Assembly: GCF_000186865.1 (NCBI RefSeq)
Contig: NW_008705561.1
Coordinates: 435,711 to 499,710 of the forward strand
Origin: Aureococcus anophagefferens
Lineage: Eukaryota; Sar; Pelagophyceae; Pelagomonadales; Pelagomonadaceae
Length of the DNA stretch: 64,000 nt
Reading direction: 5' to 3'
Below the pieces are notes generated by a model. That model saw only the letters and a program-made list of their open reading frames with translations, was not told the origin of the DNA and ran no database searches. Shown one piece after another: positions 19,918-30,071 of the stretch. The translations under genes were made by a program, and so were the position numbers. Each line of letters begins with the position of its first letter. The stretch's first letter is position 1.

Positions 19918-22900
19918 CTAGCCCGTGAGGAGGTCCTGCGCCGGGCTCGGCGGCGGCTCCGGGCGCGCGACCTGGAAGCCGATGGTGATGGGCCTCGTGG
20001 ACGTGATGACGTCGACGGCCTCGCGGCGCGAGCAGTTGAGGAGGTCCTTGCCGTCCGCGGCGGCGAGGACGTCGCCGACGCCGATGCGGCCGCTGAGCTC
20101 GGCGGCGGGCGCCGTCGTGTTGCCGACGTCCTTGAAGCGGACGACCTTGAGGGGCATGGTCTTGGAGACGATGAGGCCGAGCTGCGAGGACACGAAGGTG
20201 ATCTCGTACGACTGGAGCGGCACGAGGAGCTCTACGGAGAGCAGCGGCGTCGCGCGGTCGTCGGGCGCCAGGGACCCCCGCGCGGCGTCCGCCGACGCCG
20301 GCGGCGCGACGTTGACGTACGCGTCGGGCCGCACGCGCACAAAGTGGCCCGCCTTGGGTCCGTCGACGACGCGCAGCGCGACGAGCAGCTGCCGCGCGCG
20401 GAGCCGCTCCATGGACGTGTCGCGGCCCGGCCCCTTGGGCGTCGACGCCGCCGCCTCGACGACGGCCAGGTCCTCGAGGCCCCGGTCCGGGGACGACTCG
20501 GAGCCGTCGTCGGGCTTGCGCCGCGCGACGAACTGGAACGTCGCCGCGTCCGCCGGCGACGACGCCGACGCGCAGAGGCAGTAGCGCTGGAAGAGGCCGC
20601 CGACGCAAACGTAGCCCCCCGTGAGCTCCGACTTGAGGCGGAACGTCGCGCCGCTCAGCAGCTCCTCGTCGCGGCCGGGAGACACGACGCCGAAGCCCTC
20701 GTCCGTCGCGCCGTCGACGAAGGCGCCGTCGCCGACGCGCTCCACCTTGAAGGCCATGGCCGTGCGGTAGCCGAAGTCGCCGCCCTTGCCCGCCGACGCC
20801 GACTTGCCGTTGGCCAGTGCGAGCTGCGACGACACGGAGACGGGCGGCTCGCAGCGGAGGTAGCACGCGTCCGCGGCGTCGCTCTGCGGCGGCGGCTTCG
20901 CCGGCGAGTCGGCGTCCTTGGCCGCCGCGCAGCCCCGCGAGCCCGTGGCGCAGAGGTACTGGCCGCCGACCTTGAGGTGGATGGAGCCCGCGTCCTCGGG
21001 GTGGCCCGCGCGCGGTAACGCGGACGCGAGGGACCCCGCGGGGATGTCCTGCCAGAAGCGGTTCAGGGGCCGCGCGATGTGGGGCGCGCGCTTGTCCTTC
21101 TTCGTCGACGACGCGGGCGTCGCCGAGACGGCGTCGTCCGCGGCCTTCTTCGGCGTCGGCGTCGCGGCGCCGAACCCGAGGGACCCGACGAGCGCGGAGA
21201 AGCGGCTCTGCTTCGGCGCGCTCGACGCGAAGAGGCCCGGCGCCGGCGCCGCCGCGGGCTTGGCCGGCGTCTCCTCGACGGCGGCCTTGCGGTCGCCGCG
21301 GGGGCTGCCGCCGCGCTTCGGGGGCGGGGGCGCCGCGTCCGCGCCCGCCATGGACCGCGCGGCGGCCATCCAGTCCGACTTGAGGGACTGGCCCGCCTCG
21401 AGGTCCGCGACCTTGCGCTTGAGGTCCGCGGCCTCGCGGCGGAGCGCGTCGGCCTCCTTGCGGAGCTTGTCGTTGTCGCCGCGGAGCTGCTGGAGCATCG
21501 TCATATACTCGACGCCTTCGGCGGTGCGCTGTGCCTTCAGATCGTCGAGCTCCTGCGTCAGGGCGGCGACGGCGGCCTCGTCGACGACGGGCGTCAGCGT
21601 CGCCTGGGCCTTGGCGAGCGCCTCGGCCGCGGCCTCGGCCTTGGACGCCTCCATGTCGCGCAACTTCTTTTCCATGGCCGCGAGCTGGTTCTCCATCTTC
21701 GCCTGCTCCTTCGCCTCGGCGAGGGCCAAAACGAAGGCGGCGACGGCGCTCCACTTGCGCGCCGACGTCTGGAGGACGACCGCGGACCGCCGCTTCGCCG
21801 CGTAGGCCGACGCGGCCGCGCGGCGCCGCGCGGCCGCGGCGATCCTCGTCGCGCGGTGCACGCGCCGCCGGAGCTTGACGACGCGCAGCGCCAGCAGGGA
21901 CCGCCGCGCGGACTGGGCGATGATGGACGCGACCTTGAGGCGCAAAAAGGCCGCGCGCGCCGTCGCGCGCCGCGACCGCGCGCTCACGAGCACGACGCCG
22001 CGGCGGAAGAGCGTCCAGCGCTTCACGGCGGCGACGCGGCGCCAGGCCGCCTGGGCCTTGGTCGCCCTGTCGCCGAGCGCCGCCGCGCGGAGCCGCTCGA
22101 GGCCCTCGAGGGCGCCGGCCTTGAAGTAGACGCGCGTGACGCCGACCGCGTAGGCGCCGTCGTACGAATCCGACGCCGCGTCGCCCAGCAGGTCCTGCGC
22201 CAGCGCCGCCGCCGACGCCGCGGGCTGTTCCGCCAACACGGCGAAGCGCCGGGCGAACTCGGCGTGGGGCAGCTTGTTCGGGTAGCCCGCGCGCGCGACG
22301 CGGATCGCCTCGATGACGCCCGCGCACCGGAGCTGGTCGACGACCATGGCCAGGTCGTAGTTCGCCTTGGACTTGACCGTGTTCGGCTTGACGCAGCGCA
22401 CGTACTGGACCTTTGTCTTCTCGATGGTCTCCATCAGCAGACTTAATTGGCTCTTGAACTTCGTGCACACCGTGTCGGCGACGAGCGTCGACCCGCGCCG
22501 CTTCGAGCCGCCGCCTAAATTCGCCGCCGGCGCCTGGGGCGCGAAGAGCTCCGCCAGCAGCTTGAAGGTCGCGTGGCGCGCGAGCAGGTTCAGGTCCTCC
22601 ATTAAAGCGTCGTTGTTCCGTTCCAACCACTTCTCCGCCGTGTAGGTGACGTCGCCCGCGTAGTGCTTCACCGTGAACTGGTCCTTGCGGATGCGCGCGG
22701 CGACGAAGCGCGCCGAGGGGCCCGACTCGTCCGTCGCCGACCCGTGGAGGCTCTTCATCTTCGACACGAAGCCCTCGTCGGAGCCCCGGGGCCGGACGCA
22801 CTCCTCGTTGAGCACGTCGATGACGCCCATGCGCCCGTCGATGAGCGCCAGCACCGCGGCGTTGTCCGGGAAGGCGACGTGGGTCCAGGGCACGCGCTCG

Positions 22901-24489
22901 TCGTCGTACTCCTGCTGCACGGTCTTGAAGAGGTCGAGCGTGAACTTCTGCTGGAGTTTTTCATTGGTATAATTGATGCAGAGCTGCTCGAAGCGGTTCA
23001 CGGCGAAGGACTCGAAGCCGAAGATGTCGAGGAGCCCGACGACCTTGACCTTGTCGACGCCGTTGGCTAAAGACGCGAGGTCGCCGCCCGACGTCGACGT
23101 CTCGCCCGACGACGACGTCGACGCGTTAATGCGTTTGACGATCCAGTCGAAGGCGCGCACGTAGATCTCCTTCGCCAGGGCGTCGCGGGCGTCGCGCGCC
23201 GCCTGGGCGTTGAGGGGCACCTTGTAGACCTCGGACCGCGCGCGCATCGTCCGCTCCGTGAGCGCGAGGCTCAGAGCTTCGACGGGGCTCGCGTCGTCGC
23301 CGCGGACCCCGAGCGCCAAAGCCGCCCGCTCCGCCGCGGGGCCCGCCGTCGCCCGGGAGCTGCCGCAGTCGTCGTCCGCCGCGTCCGTCGCCTCGAAGTC
23401 CACGTCGCCGAGCACGAGGATCGCGCCGAGGCACCGCGCCAACGCCGCGCGGTCGCCGTCCTCGACGCCGACGAGGGCCAGGGCCTCCCAGGTCTTGGCG
23501 TGGCGGTCGCCGTCGGGGACGCCCTCGATGGACCCCGTGTCGAGGTCGCTCTCGCGCGTGTAGCGGAGCGCGGCGAGGTCGGGCGCGCAGCCGCTCGGGT
23601 CGTTTTCGCCGCGCGCGACGCCGTAGAAGCAGTGGTAGGTCCGCTCGCCCGGGGCCTGCTGGACGACCCGGGACTTCTCCAGGAGGTAGGTGCGGCACCG
23701 CGACCCGACGAGCGGCGGCCGGTCCCCCCGCAACCCCACGGTGCCGACGTCGAACTCCAATTGCGTGAACTTGCCGAAGCGGCTCGAGTTGTCGTTGCGC
23801 ACCGTCTTCGCGTTGCCGAAGGATTCCAGCAAGGGCTGGGACTGGAGCACGCGCTCGACGACGCCGTCCTTGGCCGCGGCGCCGTCGGCGCCGGCCGCCA
23901 CGGACGCGAGGTGCCCCATCATGATTTTGACCGTCTCCGTCTTGCCCGCGCCGGACTCGCCGGAGACGAGGATGGACTGGTCGAGGCCCGTGGACGCGCC
24001 GCCGACGGACGTCTCCGAGACGCCGACGTAGGCCGCCGCGGAGATGGCGTAGACGTGCGGCGGGAGCTCGGACCGCGGCCGGTCCAGGTACGCGGCGCGG
24101 TCCGCGTCCCGGTAGAGGTGGCTCAGCCACTGGTAGGGGTTGATGGCGATGCACATGGTGCCCGTGTAGGTGTAGGGCAGCTCCCTGAAGTAGCGCGTCC
24201 GCAGGTTGTAGAGCACGGACGCCTCGTGGAGGTAGTCGAGGCTCACCATGTCCGTCGCGCCCTCGGGGCCCAGGCCCTCGTTCTGCAGCGGCAGCGCGCT
24301 CGCGTCGCCGTAGGGCGCCTCCAGCGTGAGCGTGACCGTCTCTTTCACCGTGGAGGTTCCCTCGAGCGGGCCGTCGGCGGCGGGCCGCAGGACGTCGACG
24401 GTGACGCTGGCGCCGTCGGACGACAGCAGCTCCGCCGGCACCCAGACGCGCTCCTTGTCGGGCACGAAGACGCGCGCGGCATTGGACAT
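19918..24489 (-). CDS. Unconventional myosin heavy chain with coiled coil, trefoil-like region and C-terminal PDZ-like domain
   Basis: An intronless gene of 1523 residues. After an SH3-like N-terminus (ERVWVPAELLSS) the motor has the P-loop GESGAGKTE (177-185), switch I NDNSSRFGKF, switch II LDIFGFESF and the actin-side VQYVRCVKPN. The neck is Arg/Ala-rich with degenerate IQ motifs, followed by a short coiled coil (KEQAKMENQLAAMEKKLRDM to RKEADALRREAADLKRK). The tail has a Ser/Pro linker and a beta-rich region with repeated GGQYLCATG and GGYVCVGGLFQRYCL segments, suggestive of a trefoil. It ends in a PDZ-like domain (ITFVSSQLGLIVS; IGVGDVLAAADGKDLLN). It should be an actin motor that carries or anchors cargo through the tail. 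The domain combination fits stramenopile-specific myosins; the trefoil call is tentative. Confidence 0.93.
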   Translation of the reverse strand: MSNAARVFVPDKERVWVPAELLSSDGASVTVDVLRPAADGPLEGTSTVKETVTLTLEAPYGDASALPLQNEGLGPEGATDMVSLDYLHEASVLYNLRTRYFRELPYTYTGTMCIAINPYQWLSHLYRDADRAAYLDRPRSELPPHVYAISAAAYVGVSETSVGGASTGLDQSILVSGESGAGKTETVKIMMGHLASVAAGADGAAAKDGVVERVLQSQPLLESFGNAKTVRNDNSSRFGKFTQLEFDVGTVGLRGDRPPLVGSRCRTYLLEKSRVVQQAPGERTYHCFYGVARGENDPSGCAPDLAALRYTRESDLDTGSIEGVPDGDRHAKTWEALALVGVEDGDRAALARCLGAILVLGDVDFEATDAADDDCGSSRATAGPAAERAALALGVRGDDASPVEALSLALTERTMRARSEVYKVPLNAQAARDARDALAKEIYVRAFDWIVKRINASTSSSGETSTSGGDLASLANGVDKVKVVGLLDIFGFESFAVNRFEQLCINYTNEKLQQKFTLDLFKTVQQEYDDERVPWTHVAFPDNAAVLALIDGRMGVIDVLNEECVRPRGSDEGFVSKMKSLHGSATDESGPSARFVAARIRKDQFTVKHYAGDVTYTAEKWLERNNDALMEDLNLLARHATFKLLAELFAPQAPAANLGGGSKRRGSTLVADTVCTKFKSQLSLLMETIEKTKVQYVRCVKPNTVKSKANYDLAMVVDQLRCAGVIEAIRVARAGYPNKLPHAEFARRFAVLAEQPAASAAALAQDLLGDAASDSYDGAYAVGVTRVYFKAGALEGLERLRAAALGDRATKAQAAWRRVAAVKRWTLFRRGVVLVSARSRRATARAAFLRLKVASIIAQSARRSLLALRVVKLRRRVHRATRIAAAARRRAAASAYAAKRRSAVVLQTSARKWSAVAAFVLALAEAKEQAKMENQLAAMEKKLRDMEASKAEAAAEALAKAQATLTPVVDEAAVAALTQELDDLKAQRTAEGVEYMTMLQQLRGDNDKLRKEADALRREAADLKRKVADLEAGQSLKSDWMAAARSMAGADAAPPPPKRGGSPRGDRKAAVEETPAKPAAAPAPGLFASSAPKQSRFSALVGSLGFGAATPTPKKAADDAVSATPASSTKKDKRAPHIARPLNRFWQDIPAGSLASALPRAGHPEDAGSIHLKVGGQYLCATGSRGCAAAKDADSPAKPPPQSDAADACYLRCEPPVSVSSQLALANGKSASAGKGGDFGYRTAMAFKVERVGDGAFVDGATDEGFGVVSPGRDEELLSGATFRLKSELTGGYVCVGGLFQRYCLCASASSPADAATFQFVARRKPDDGSESSPDRGLEDLAVVEAAASTPKGPGRDTSMERLRARQLLVALRVVDGPKAGHFVRVRPDAYVNVAPPASADAARGSLAPDDRATPLLSVELLVPLQSYEITFVSSQLGLIVSKTMPLKVVRFKDVGNTTAPAAELSGRIGVGDVLAAADGKDLLNCSRREAVDVITSTRPITIGFQVARPEPPPSPAQDLLTG

Positions 24490-24731
24490 CGTCGAGCCGC
24501 GACGACGCGACGCGAAGCGCGCGAAGTCCCGGATGCGAGCGGCCGCGCGCCAAGCTGCGTAGACGTGTATGCCCGCGAGCCGATCGCGACTGGCTGGGGA
24601 CGCAATGTTTGTGGATGCTCGCCAACTTCGGCTTGAGTGCCGTATGAAATCCTTCGGCTGCCCGGGCACGACTGGCAGCCATCCACGCCGCTCGTGGGCT
24701 GCCTGGACACGACTCCACGCCAAGCGCAAAG

Positions 24732-25538
24732 ATGATGGAGGCCATCTTCGGCACCGAGGGCAGCTGCTGCGGGTCCAACACCGTCGACGGCGGCGACGAC
24801 AAGCCGGAGGACGCGCCGGCGGCGGAGCCCGTGGAAGAGGTGCCCGTGGAGGAGGACGACGGGCTCCTGGGCCTGGCCCGCAAGTCGTCGCCGTCCGCCG
24901 CGGCGAGCGAGGCGACGGGCGCGCTCTTCGGCGCGCTGACCTCGCCCGTGGCGGCGCTGTCCAAGGCCGCGGCGCCCGCCGCCGAGCCCGCCGCCGAGCC
25001 CGCGGACGAGCCCCCGCCGGCGCCGGACAAGGAGGAGGCGTCGCCGGGTCTGCTGGGCGGAATGTTTGGGTCCTCCGCGCCCGCTCCCGCGCCCGTCGAG
25101 GAGCCGGCGCCGGAACCCGCGAAGGAGGAAGCTGCCTCGCCCGGTCTGCTGGGCGGCATGTTCTCTTCCGCCCCCGCTCCCGCGCCCGTCGAGGAGCCGG
25201 CGCCGGAGCCCGCGAAGGAGGAAGAAGCGTCGCCCGGTTTGCTGGGCGGCATGTTTGGTTCTTCTGCGCCCGCTCCTGCGCCCGTAGACGAGCAAGCGCC
25301 GGAGCCCGCGAAGGAGGAAGAAGCGTCGCCGGGTCTGCTGGGCGGCATGTTCGGGTCTTCCGCCCCCGCGCCCGCGCCCGTCGAGGAGCAAGCGCCGGAG
25401 CCCGCGAAGGAGGAAGAAGCGTCGCCGGGTCTGCTGGGCGGCATGTTCGGGTCTTCCGCCCCCGCGCCCGCGCCCGCGGCCGCCGCCGAGCCCCCGGCGC
25501 CCGCGCCCGCGACGTCGTCCTACTTCTTCTCCGAGCCG

Positions 25539-25582
<44 letters not shown>

Positions 25583-26468
25583 CAAGGAGCCCGGCGTGCT
25601 CGACTACGGCGTCGCCGTGCCCTACGCCATCGCCTCGGCGCCGATGATGATCGCGGAGACGACGAAAAAGGCCGCGGAGGCGGGCCACAGCTCCGTCATG
25701 GCCAACTTCGCCAGCAACCCGGCGACCCTCTTCGGCGCCGCGCCCGCGCCCGCGCCCGCCGCCGCGGCGCCCGCGCCCGCGCCCGCGCCCGCGAGCTCGT
25801 CGTCGTGGTTCGGCTCCGCGCCGGAGCCCGAGCCCGAGCCCGAGCCGGAGCCGGAGCCGGAGCCGGAGAAGGGCTTCGTCGGCGACATGAAGGAGCTCCT
25901 GGAGAACCCCGTGGAGAAGATGCAGGACCTGCTCCAGAAGCCTTTGACGATGTCGCGCGAGATCCTCGACCTCATCTTCGCGCCGCTCCAGCCCAAGCCC
26001 GAGGCCGAGGCGTCGCAGCCCGGCGCCGACGACGCCCTGCCGGGGAACATGCACGGGACCTGGATCCTGGACCGCGTCGACGGCGACCTCGACGCGTTTT
26101 TGGACGAGCTCGGCGTGTCCTACATGATCAAGTGCGCGGCGACGGCGTTGATCGGGGGCAAGTTCCTCCTCTTCAACAAGGACAACGTGCTCGTGGGCGC
26201 CTACGTGAGCAGCTTCGGCAACGTCGAGATGGAGTTCCCCATGGACGGGTCCAAGACCGAGGACCTCGACAGCAACGGGCTCCCGCTCTACTTCGTCACG
26301 ACGAAGGACGCGGACAAGATCTACATGACGGAGGTGCGCGGCGCGTGGAAGTTCGAGCACGTCATGTTCGCCGTCTCCGAGACCGAGATCCGCCGCCGGA
26401 CGAAGAACGTGTCCGCGAGCGTCGGCGACACGGGCGCGGAGATCGAGAGCGTCATGCTCCGCGCCTAG
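24732..26468 (+). CDS. Repeat-rich protein with C-terminal FABP/calycin-like domain
   Basis: A 578-residue protein. Residues about 98-250 consist of five near-identical units of about 31-35 residues, each containing EEASPGLLGGMFGSS, a PAPAPVEE run and EPAPEPAKEE. Two pure Pro-Glu runs follow (about 271-283 and 365-376). GLLGGMF is a short hydrophobic amphipathic motif in an otherwise acidic disordered chain. The C-terminal about 140 residues (MHGTWILDRVDGDLDAFLDE to TEIRRRTK) look like a fatty-acid-binding/calycin fold: GTW opening, a helix pair with FLDELGVSYMIKC, then beta strands. It may bind a lipid; the repeats could bind membranes or a partner. It is divergent from the myosin (243 bp between starts) and convergent with the C2 protein. 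Confidence 0.65.
25030..25475 (+). repeat. In-gene tandem repeat, about 93-105 bp unit, five copies
   Basis: Each unit contains GTCGCCGGGTCTGCTGGGCG or a close variant, followed by an Ala-Pro run and a GAGCCCGCGAAGGAGGA segment. The last three copies are nearly identical in DNA, so the array expanded recently and is probably length-variable. Simple Glu-Pro codon repeats occur downstream near 25545-25580 and 25825-25868. Confidence 0.85.
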
Positions 26469-26479
26469 TTACGATAGTC

Positions 26480-29400
26480 TCAATGCGGCGTCGCCTTGGA
26501 GAGGAGGCCCGAGCCGACGCCGGCCATGATGGACTTGAGGGAGTCCGTGATGGACACCTCCGCGAGCACGGGGCCGACGAGGTGCGTCGCGAAGCGGAAG
26601 GCGAGCGCGTAGAGGTTGATGCCGTCGTGGCCCGGCTTCGCGGCGAGCTTCTCGCGGAGGTCGAGGCCGTCGACGTAGATGGCGTGGATGTCCTTCTCCT
26701 GCTCGCCGCGGAAGCCCATGAAGAGCGCCTTGAGGTGGAAGTTGATCTGCGAGAGCTCGAAGGAGCGGACGTCGAAGAGCACGGGGAAGTCCTGGAGCAT
26801 GGTCGTCACGGCCGACAGGCTGCCGATCTTCAGGTTCGTCTCCGCGGAGCAGAAGTTCAGCTGGTCCATGGCCTTGTAGGGCCGCTTCGCGAGGACGTCG
26901 TCGTGGTCCCGGGGCCCGTCGTCCTCGTCGCGCGCCCAGGACAGCTCGAGGTCCAGGTCGCCCGTCGCCGTCTTCCACGTCGCGTCGCGCAGCTCCATGG
27001 ACCCCGTGAGGCAGAACGCGTTCGCCTCCGTCTTCGCCTCCAGGTCGTCGCCCCTCACGTACGTCGGCGCGAGGACGAGCATCTTCAGCGTCACGATCCA
27101 CTGGCCGACGAGGTGGTCCGGCCCGACGAGGTCCTCGTAGATCTCGACGTGGAGCACGGCGCTCGGGTCGACGACGTCGACCTGCCAGCGCAGGTTGAAG
27201 GGCCCCGCGGCGCCTACCAAGTGCGACGGGGTCGGATTTCTTCACATCTTCAGGCGAAATTCACGCGAAACAACACTCCTGTTGCTCGACGCTGCGCGGC
27301 GCCGGCCGCGTCCGCGAGGCACCGCCGGCTCTCCTTCGACTCGCCCCGGACCGTGAGCACCGCGTAGAGCTTGTGGCCCCGGGGCAGGTGCTCCCGGTCG
27401 CAGCGCACGCGGCCCACCTTGACGTGGAGCACGTTCGGCGCCTTGAGGCGCCGCGCGGCGAGCGCCTGGCCGACCTTGCCCTCCGCGAGGCGCCGCACGT
27501 AGTTGTTGACGTTGAACTCGCCGTTCCGCGCCCCGATGTCGAAGGCGATGGTGACGCCCCGCGCCTTGAACTCGCGGATCTTCAACGCGAAGAGGTGCGT
27601 CGCGACGAAGTCGGCCCCAAAGGCCGCGCGGATCTTCGCGTGCTCCGACGGGAAGGGCGACCACGCGACCGCGGGCCGCTTCTTGTCCGCGCGGAGGCTC
27701 ACGTACTGGATCGTCGCCGCGATCTTGCCCGCGGGGGCGCCCTTCTTGCGCAGCGTCAGGTTCAGCGTCCGCGAGTCCCCGACCTTGACGCCGGACCCGG
27801 GCAGCAGCGGCACTTCGTCCGTCGCGCCGACGAACATCGCGTCGACGTGGTCCTCCGGGTCCTTGTCGTAGACCAAAAAGTGGACGCAGCGGCCGTCGCG
27901 CGCGGTCCGCGAGCTCGCGAGCTTCTCGCGGAGGGCCTCGAGGGGCACCGTGAACTCGAGCCACGTCGGGTCGAGGTCGCGCGTCTTGTGCTCCGTGACG
28001 GCGACGTTCGGGTGGCGGTCGAGCTCGTACTCGGAGACGTCGCTCCGCTCGCCCCAGGACACGACGTTCTCACTGGACGCGCCGGACGCGCGGCAGAGCA
28101 GCGACACGTCGTACGCGCCGCCGAGGCCGTCCGCCGGCGGCGCCGCGTTCGGCCGCGAGAGCGCCGCGACGCGCACGAAGGGGTCCAGGGACCCGTCGCG
28201 CTTGTGGAAGAACTGGTCCCGCGGCGCGAGGCCCGAGGCCGCGAGCAAGACGCGCGCGTGCGTCGGGCCGCGCGCGTTCCGCCCCGGCGAACCCCCCGGC
28301 GAGCCCGGGGGCGCCGCGGGCGCGGACGCGTCCGCGCCGTCCTCGTCGGCGACGAGGCGCTTGTAGGCCGAGAAGAGGCCCAGGCCGAAGCGCTTCATGT
28401 CCACGGCGAAGCTCAGCGTGAGCTGCTTCACTGCGACCTGGGCAGCAAAAGGGTGCGAAATTCCCAACTTCAAAGGCTCCTCTCTCGGCCGTTTTCCACT
28501 CGTTTCGGCTGATTCTTGGACGAGCGATCATCTCTCGGGACGGTCTCGAAGCGTGGGTGCTGTTTCCGAAACGCGCGCGCGCGGAACACTCACGTTGAAG
28601 CGACGTTGAATCACCCTTTTGCTGCCCTGACGGCCACAAAGTCCGCGTGCACGTAGCCCGCGTCCGGGTCGTTCGCGAGTCGAAAGTCGTCGACGCCGAC
28701 GGTGAGCATGGCCTCCCGCGACGCGTGCGGCGGCGCCGCCGGGTCGCTGTAGAACTGGGCGTGGAGCCGCAGCGCGCCCATGCTCAGGCCCAGGCCCGGC
28801 ACGGCCGCGCCCAGGATCTTCGTCAGCGCGAGGCCCAACAGCTGCGGGAGCTCGAGGTAGAACCAGAGCGCGAGCGGCGGGAAGACGACGAACAGCGCGT
28901 GGTGCGCCCGCAGCCAGCGGCACAGCGCGACGAACCACAGCGCGGCGGCCGCGGCCGCGAAGCGCCGCCAATGATCCGCGAGCTTCCGGAGGCTCGGCGG
29001 GTAGTCGTGGTGCGCCGGCTGGGCCCAGAGGACGACGCGGAGCGTGCCGTTGTGCGTCGTGTCGCCCGTCATGCCCGTCCGCAGCAGCGTGTAGGACTTG
29101 GGCCGCAGGCCGTGGGGCTGGCCGAACGACGCGGCGTCGACGCCTGGGCGGCACGAGAGTGATTCAACGTCGCTTCAACGTGAGTGTTCCGCGCGCGCGC
29201 GTCACGAGAAGAACATCCACGCGTCGAGACCGTTCCGAGAGATGATCGCTCGTCCAAAAATCAGCCGAAACGAGTGGAAAACGGCCGAGATATGAGCCTT
29301 TGAAGTCGGGCATGTCGCTCTCTTGTGCTGCCCCGGTCGACGCGGCAGCAGTCGCTCAGGGGCACCTCGACGTGGCCGAGGCTGTGGTCCGTGACGTCGT

Positions 29401-29914
29401 TCCAGAGCCGCTCGTGGACGGAGAACTTGAGCTTCGCCGTCCTCCACTCCGCGTCGGGCAGGCGGAGCGTGAGCCGCGACTCGTGCTGGTCCTCGTCCTC
29501 GACGAGCGCGCGCTCGCGCGCCTCGGCGGCCGCGGCCTCGTGCTTCTTGTTCGTCGTGGCGCCGCCCTGCTTGAGCTCCTTGTCCATCTCCTCGAGGTGG
29601 AGCACCTCGGCCGCGGACGGCGGCAGGTGCGTCGTCCAGTCGCAGCCGTGCGTCATCACGTTCTTCTCCCGCGGCTTCGTCCGCGCCAAGGCGATGGTCT
29701 TCTTCGACCCCTCGTCCTCGCCGTCCTGGGCCCGCGCCGTGCGCCCGTGGGCGTCGAGGAAGCGCGCCTCGACGGTGAGCGTCGACTTGGAGATGATGTA
29801 CTCGTGGTGGGCGCCGACGACGTCGTAGCAGCGCGCGTGGAAGATCCAGTCCCGCGCGCCCTCGTGCGGGGCGTCGCTACCCTGGGGCTTCGCCTTCTTC
29901 GACGCGCCCCCCAT
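26480..29914 (-). CDS. C2-domain membrane protein with four exons and three introner elements
   Basis: Exons 29914-29344, 29143-28638, 28437-27303 and 27213-26480 join in phase to 981 residues. Exon 1 includes an early beta-rich domain and WRTAKLKFSVHERLWND with LGHVEVPLSD, a typical C2 strand pair. Exon 2 has two hydrophobic segments (AAAAAALWFVALCRWL; LFVVFPPLALWFYLE). Exon 3 contains further C2-like stretches (ARVLLAASGLAPRD, LDPFVRV, LEFTVPLEALREKL, CVHFLVYDKDPEDHVDAMFVG). Exon 4 has LHVEIYEDLVGPDHLVGQ. Multiple C2 domains around membrane segments suggest an MCTP- or extended-synaptotagmin-like membrane tether; the exact family is uncertain. All three introns carry 8-bp target duplications. 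The stop is 11 bp from that of the convergent FABP-like gene. Confidence 0.7.
27214..27302 (-). mobile_element. Introner element, family B, 89 bp
   Basis: Third intron of the C2 gene, phase 1. The octamer GCGCCGCG occurs at the donor and again after the TAG acceptor. The body is more diverged than other B copies but keeps the CAGCGTC left edge, a GAATTTCGCCTG core and the CTTGGTAG end. Excision gives AAGAAGPFNL across the junction. Confidence 0.8.
28438..28637 (-). mobile_element. Introner element, family A, 200 bp
   Basis: Second intron of the C2 gene, phase 0. Flanking octamers are GTGGCCGT and GTCGCAGT (6 of 8), so here the donor is GT. The terminal inverted repeats are CAGGGCAGCAAAAGGG and, reversed, CTGGGCAGCAAAAGGG. 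The body includes TTTTCCACTCGTTTCGGCTG on the gene strand. Nearly identical to the copies at 29144-29343 and 56689-56888. Confidence 0.92.
29144..29343 (-). mobile_element. Introner element, family A, 200 bp
   Basis: First intron of the C2 gene, phase 1. GCGTCGAC is perfectly duplicated at the two ends; GC donor, CCCAG acceptor. Ends CGGGGCAGCACAAGAG and, reversed, CTGGGCGGCACGAGAG. Excision joins SDCCR to VDAASFGQ. Confidence 0.92.
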
Positions 29915-30071
29915 GGTCTGTGGTCGGCGGGAGGGGCTGCAAGGGAGGCTGCCGAAGGAAGCGGGAAGCCACACCACACAATACCTCACGATTTCGAGAT
30001 GATGCCGTCAATGTTGGCACGGTTGCCCACAAGCCGTCGCATGAGACAGGGCCAGGACCCGAGGCGCGACA

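Noticed and set aside
25540..25870. Pro-Glu codon repeats as a non-coding microsatellite
   Set aside because: They are in frame within an intact 578-residue coding sequence.
27250..28473. A separate gene starting inside 28440-28473
   Set aside because: Those first residues are translated from the end of a family A introner; the true exon continues from 28638 after splicing.
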